A stretch of 64,000 nucleotides of DNA. Source: Phlegmacium glaucopus (taxonomy: Eukaryota > Basidiomycota > Agaricomycetes > Agaricales > Cortinariaceae). Shown here one piece after another: positions 60,520 through 64,000 of the stretch. The stretch's first letter is position 1. Each line of letters opens with the position of its first letter. A model generated the notes under the pieces. That model had not been told where the DNA came from. It was given only the letters and a program-made list of their open reading frames with translations, and made no database searches. The stretch lies in contig MU130533.1 in NCBI GenBank assembly GCA_015039465.1, forward strand, positions 248,001-312,000, given 5' to 3'. Both the position numbers and the translations under genes were made by a program.

Positions 60520-61476
60520 ATGTCCACCTTCTATGGCAGTCTATCCAGGCAAGCATACAAAACCTTTCAGACACTTGGTGAAGCCGTGTTCAGATTGTCC
60601 TTCCAGCACAACAATCAACCTGACAAACTCTTAGCTCTACAATGTGCAGCCAATATGCCCTTTCGAAGATACATAATCAGCAACCTCAAGAAACTAGTCA
60701 TGAACTGGAGTCGTCAAATCTATGGACGTACAGGAAGCCCTCGCGTTTATCGCCTCACCAAAACCGTGGCTCTCAAATTTAGCTCAAAAGCGCGTTCCCA
60801 CGAGGCTGAAACAATGCAATTCGTTAGTCGTCATACATCAATTCCTATCCCTAGAGTGTTGGATGTCTGGACAAATGAGGACGGTTGTGCAACGATGCTG
60901 ATGGAGTGGGTTGAAGGACAGAGTCTTCATGCTACTTGGTCCAGGCTGAGTTCCACGGACAAGTTACGTGTTGCTAACCAGATGAAGCAGCATCTGGATG
61001 AAATACGATCGCTACGTCAAACAATAGATGTCGTGGGGTGGATTGGAACATATGACATGCGGCCTCTCTCAGACCCGCTCCTCTCAAATAGACCATGTGG
61101 TCCGTTTACCTCAGATCAAGAATTCAATCAATTCCTTGTATCTAGGCTCGCCTTCATGGAGTCGACAAAAGAAGGCCGAGCTGAATTGGAAGGTTTAAAA
61201 AATGATGTATTGGCAACCCCCTGTCGTCAGGTTGTATTCACCCATTCAGATATCGCAGCTCGCAATATTTTGGTAAATAATCGCAATGACATCGTTGCGA
61301 TCCTCGACTGGGAGATGGCTGGGTGGATGCCGGAACAGTGGGAGTACCTGAAGGCCATGTGGATGGGGCAGTATGATGAAGGTTGGCCTGAATTTGTTCA
61401 TTTGTTCCTTGAGCCCTATGACAATGATTTGCGGATCCACAATGAGATGTGCAGGCTGCATGGATCCCCATTTTAA
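60520..61476 (+). CDS. Aminoglycoside phosphotransferase (APH)-fold protein
   Basis: Kinase-like fold of the APH/choline kinase group, greatly expanded in mushrooms; substrates are mostly unknown and the name does not imply drug resistance. Single exon of 318 residues. Visible motifs: TVALKFSSKARSHEAETM (ATP-site Lys), LMEWVEGQSLHATW, the catalytic loop FTHSDIAARNILVNNRND and the metal-binding ILDWEMAGWMPEQWEY. The N-terminal 60 residues are outside the fold. The stop follows PDNDLRIHNEMCRLHG-type residues, close to where these proteins often end. A further exon after 61530 is possible but not needed. Confidence 0.82.
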   Translation: MSTFYGSLSRQAYKTFQTLGEAVFRLSFQHNNQPDKLLALQCAANMPFRRYIISNLKKLVMNWSRQIYGRTGSPRVYRLTKTVALKFSSKARSHEAETMQFVSRHTSIPIPRVLDVWTNEDGCATMLMEWVEGQSLHATWSRLSSTDKLRVANQMKQHLDEIRSLRQTIDVVGWIGTYDMRPLSDPLLSNRPCGPFTSDQEFNQFLVSRLAFMESTKEGRAELEGLKNDVLATPCRQVVFTHSDIAARNILVNNRNDIVAILDWEMAGWMPEQWEYLKAMWMGQYDEGWPEFVHLFLEPYDNDLRIHNEMCRLHGSPF

Positions 61477-61939
61477 GGTAGCAACATATCTCGCTGGTCT
61501 CGAGAGTCGACTAACAAACTTTGTAGAAGCCTGGGTTTACCTATAATAATACTACTCACAGATTTTCTGGCTGCAGTCGCACATGCATCTGAACTGGAGC
61601 CCTTGTTCGGCCCTGTACCACCAGTAGCAGCTATAGAAACGCAGTTCTCAACCCAAAGAGGGACCTTCTAGATCAACTTTGTCGATGACCTTAACCCTGG
61701 CCGTATGAAATCATCTTCCTGATAACGCTATTGATATCTTATTTACCTTTTATTTAAAATTATATTCCAGCTCAATGGCTACCTTCTGCAATGTTATACT
61801 TATTCTTTGACCTTCGGTGGTTTGATAGATTGGGATCTGGAAAAAAAAACTTCATCAACACGGCGAAAGTGTTAGATGAGCTCGAGAAGTGACATCAGAA
61901 AAATATTTTTCTGTACAGTGTGAACGTTCATTGTTAACA
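61477..61939. other. Intergenic region
   Basis: Nothing I can support in about 460 bases. A possible 3' exon for the APH gene (61532-61669) ends in frame with a TAG but lacks similarity I can judge. Confidence 0.25.
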
Positions 61940-62989
61940 TCAGGAGGAGGTACATTCCGCGTCGAGAGGCGCCAGTGAGAAGCTTCTTGGTTCATAGTAC
62001 GTCTCGCGGCCGTATAAAGATGCCTTCCGTGATTCTGTATGTCCCTCGTTTTTGACCTTCTTCGGAGGTACCCAATACTGTGATTGGATTCTTGTCCCAG
62101 ATCTCGTTTTCCTAACGGACGGATTAACGACTGCTATAAAAGGTGATATGGACAAAACTGAGGCATTCATTCAGGATTTGAGAGGTGTATAGAGCGAGGA
62201 TCGAAATTTACCTCGTCCTGAAAGCATCTCTGAGCAGTCCTATCACCACAGCGGACTAATGCAACACTTACATGGACGATCATCTTCTTCCCGAACTCCC
62301 CAAGGACCACAGGTCTGTACTCCAGAACGAATAAAGTGGCAGGAAGAAAGTGATCATCCATTCAATCATATCCCACTTCCACAATATCCTGATGAAGACC
62401 AAAACTTGGACACTATAAATCTTCTCAGTCTTTCGCTTCCTTTTCTTTGACTGCGGTGTGTCAGAGGGTTCCTCAGAAGATTCTTCTAATTTCTCCCTCG
62501 TCAGCCCATCTACAAACAAAAGCTCGAAGCAGCCTTCGTCCATCCCCGCAGCAACGAAGATGCCTACATCACTGAAATGGGTATGCTGGCCTTTTTGAAA
62601 GCTTCAAAGGCAATTTCCAATGAAAGTCGGATGTTGGGTGAAACGTGGAAGGCCTCTGCTGAAGAAATGCAGAAGGAGAAAGAGTGGCCAAATCCTGTTA
62701 TGCCGGCAAATTCAGCCACTTCAAAGGTGATGCAGTCGCAGAGGACCTGGAAAGTCTTTAGAACCGGGAGGTCTGTAAAAGTTCGTATCATGATGGTCAC
62801 ATCTAGCTTCCGGAATTGGTGTCTTGGTGTCGTCTTGGTAGTATCCGTCCCAGTAGGATAGGCAGAAGGAACGGCACCAAGCATCCAGCGGCATGGGTAG
62901 CCGCTTGCAAATGATGCCAACCAGCTGTGGTGGAGCGTGACGATAAAGTCATATAGTATCCGGATCTCATGTTTATGCACAACCTTCAC
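61940..62989 (-). CDS. Possible multi-exon gene, unrecognised
   Basis: Not recognised. Minus-strand frames joined by plausible short introns give, in order, KLDVTIMIRTFTDLPVLKTF, CDCITFE, SDVGIFVAAGMDEGCFELLF, a nuclear-localisation-like SKKRKRKTEK, MDDHFLPATLFVLEYRPVVL, KKMIVHDCSEMLSGR and a C-terminal exon GTRIQSQYWVPPKKVKN ending at 61940. Splice donors (GTAAGT after IVH, GTAAAT after SGR) and acceptors (GATAG, TATAG) fit the local pattern. The 5' end is unclear; frames continue upstream to about 63460. Either a lineage-specific gene or a decaying one. Confidence 0.4.
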
Positions 62990-63598
62990 TCATTAGAGGA
63001 CCGGGAAGGTAAGGGATTGTTTCCCTGTGACTTGATCTTCTAGACATGTCCAAACTGGATTCTGTTATGCCAGTATTGGTCAGGAACATAAGTGTTGGAA
63101 AGCATGAAGAAAAACATAGTGTAGAGAAATTGCCAAGACAGCTCACAAAGGCGTGGAACTCGGCCTCATGGTTCGTTATTTCCTTCTCTGTATTGGAATT
63201 TGGTAAAATACAGTAAGATAGAGTAATGCTCTCGGTTCTTCGCAGAAAACTGAGATGCGAATAATTCCGCATGGCGTTGGCCAAATTATCAACTGGAGTG
63301 GGCTCAGGTAGGCTGCATCCTCTGTCGGCACCTTTGGGCGTTCAGCATGGTGTCCGTACACGCAGTGCTGTTCGTGGCGCAAAGTAGTCAACGAATTATG
63401 AGATACCTCTTGACTTCCTGATATTAGCAACGAAGGCAGCAGGAAATATTGATGGCACACAGAGCTTCGAAACTAACTTGGTGGTACTCCTCATAGATTG
63501 CGAATATTAAATATTGTGGATAATAATTGTTGAAGAGATATTAACGAGGCTCCCGTTGTTTCAAAAAAAGTTAACAGATCACTAATTATGAAGGTACA
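62990..63598. other. Unresolved upstream part of the unknown gene
   Basis: Short overlapping minus-strand frames (for example NAMRNYSHLSFLRRTES near 63260) may be 5' exons of the gene ending at 61940, but I could not build a consistent model. Confidence 0.25.
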
Positions 63599-64000
63599 TC
63601 AACATATCTGTGAGCAAGAACTGTAGACGCGCACATTTTGTACAGTCTCTGGAGAATTTTGTGATGGTGCCCACTTCGCCTTGGAACGACCATCCTTCCA
63701 GGCGAATTTCAAAGCCCCTCGAATAAGCTCTTCACGGGGACTCACAAGGACGCCTAAAATATAGGACATATGAGGTGGGTGTCAGGAGTCAACCTGTAAG
63801 ATCCAACAAACCTTTCCAATACAGTCGACCCCAAGCTTTCCCATGATTTCCTTCACATTTGAACTTAGACCGGGTTATGACCCAGTAAGAGTCTGAAATG
63901 TGTTTCTCACTCCACCGCACTTGATGAACTTCAGTGCCAACGCCACCTGTAGGTGTCCGCGACAAGATTTGGTAAAGGTTTTTGGTTTTTGGTTTTAGAG
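63599..64000 (-). CDS. Mitochondrial ribosomal protein mS34-like (5' end beyond window)
   Basis: C-terminal part of a protein whose start lies to the right of the window. The first in-window exon reads LYQILSRTPTGGVGTEVHQV, RWSEKHISDSYWVITRSKFK and CEGNHGKAWGRLYWKG, a pattern I associate with fungal small-subunit protein mS34. One intron (63811-63754) follows WKG, then VLVSPREELIRGALKFAWKD and a short end, stopping with TGA at 63601-63599. The frame is open to base 64000. The family call is from memory of the motif and needs a profile search. Confidence 0.55.

Noticed and set aside
60520..61476. Antibiotic-resistance gene by transfer
   Set aside because: The APH fold is a large native family in mushrooms; codon use and surroundings show no sign of recent transfer.
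62574..62861. Plus-strand frame beginning MGMLAFLKASKAISNES
   Set aside because: Antisense to the more protein-like minus-strand exons, with no family match I can see.

Overview
The window is nuclear DNA of a filamentous fungus, most probably a mushroom-forming basidiomycete (Agaricomycetes). Almost every gene is cut by many short introns (about 45-70 nt, GT...AG) and genes are packed at about one per 2 kb on both strands. The protein set is fungal: an APSES/ankyrin cell-cycle factor, Pho81, Vfa1 and an Mrc1-type checkpoint mediator. Several otherwise conserved genes carry long disordered extensions of basidiomycete style. I recognised no tRNA, rRNA, CRISPR array or autonomous transposon. Coordinates come from hand-splicing; where I summed the exons (CDC14, MBP1, uL24m, ENT, MRC1, TAZ1, VFA1) the total is in frame.

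Layout. 1-5.1 kb: CDC14 phosphatase (minus, cut by the left edge) divergent from an MBP1-type transcription factor. 5.3-9.7 kb: mitochondrial ribosomal protein uL24m, an equilibrative nucleoside transporter and a conserved unknown protein. 10.6-15.2 kb: the replication-checkpoint mediator MRC1, with two MCB boxes upstream. 15.6-19.4 kb: a possible small membrane protein, tafazzin and a divergent CAX-family cation exchanger. 19.5-20.2 kb: a 704-bp non-coding element with 34-bp terminal inverted repeats. 20.4-27.7 kb: THO2. 27.8-31.8 kb: GTP cyclohydrolase I and an ABC transporter. 31.9-39.0 kb: PHO81, PEX12, a UPF0303 protein and mitochondrial single-stranded DNA-binding protein. 39.2-43.8 kb: HBS1. 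44.1-51.4 kb: a CBM48 protein, a membrane-anchored acyl-CoA-binding protein (ATG37/ACBD5 type), glutathione-dependent formaldehyde dehydrogenase and VFA1. 51.6-60.2 kb: an RGG/Q-rich unknown protein, proteasome subunit alpha6, COX15, a mitochondrial BolA protein and an EFM6-like lysine methyltransferase. 60.5-64 kb: an APH-fold kinase, an unresolved gene, and the C-terminal part of a probable mitochondrial ribosomal protein mS34.

The genes do not form a biosynthetic cluster; this is a housekeeping region. Three themes recur. Cell cycle and replication: CDC14, MBP1 and MRC1, with MCB sites next to two of them. Mitochondrion: uL24m, TAZ1, RIM1-type SSB, COX15, BOL3 and mS34. Peroxisome: PEX12 and the ATG37-like protein. 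The most unusual items are the hairpin-ended element and a second intergenic cluster of its TCCGGACA motif, a possible HBS1/SKI7 dual-product locus, and a CAX protein whose two signature motifs have both changed.
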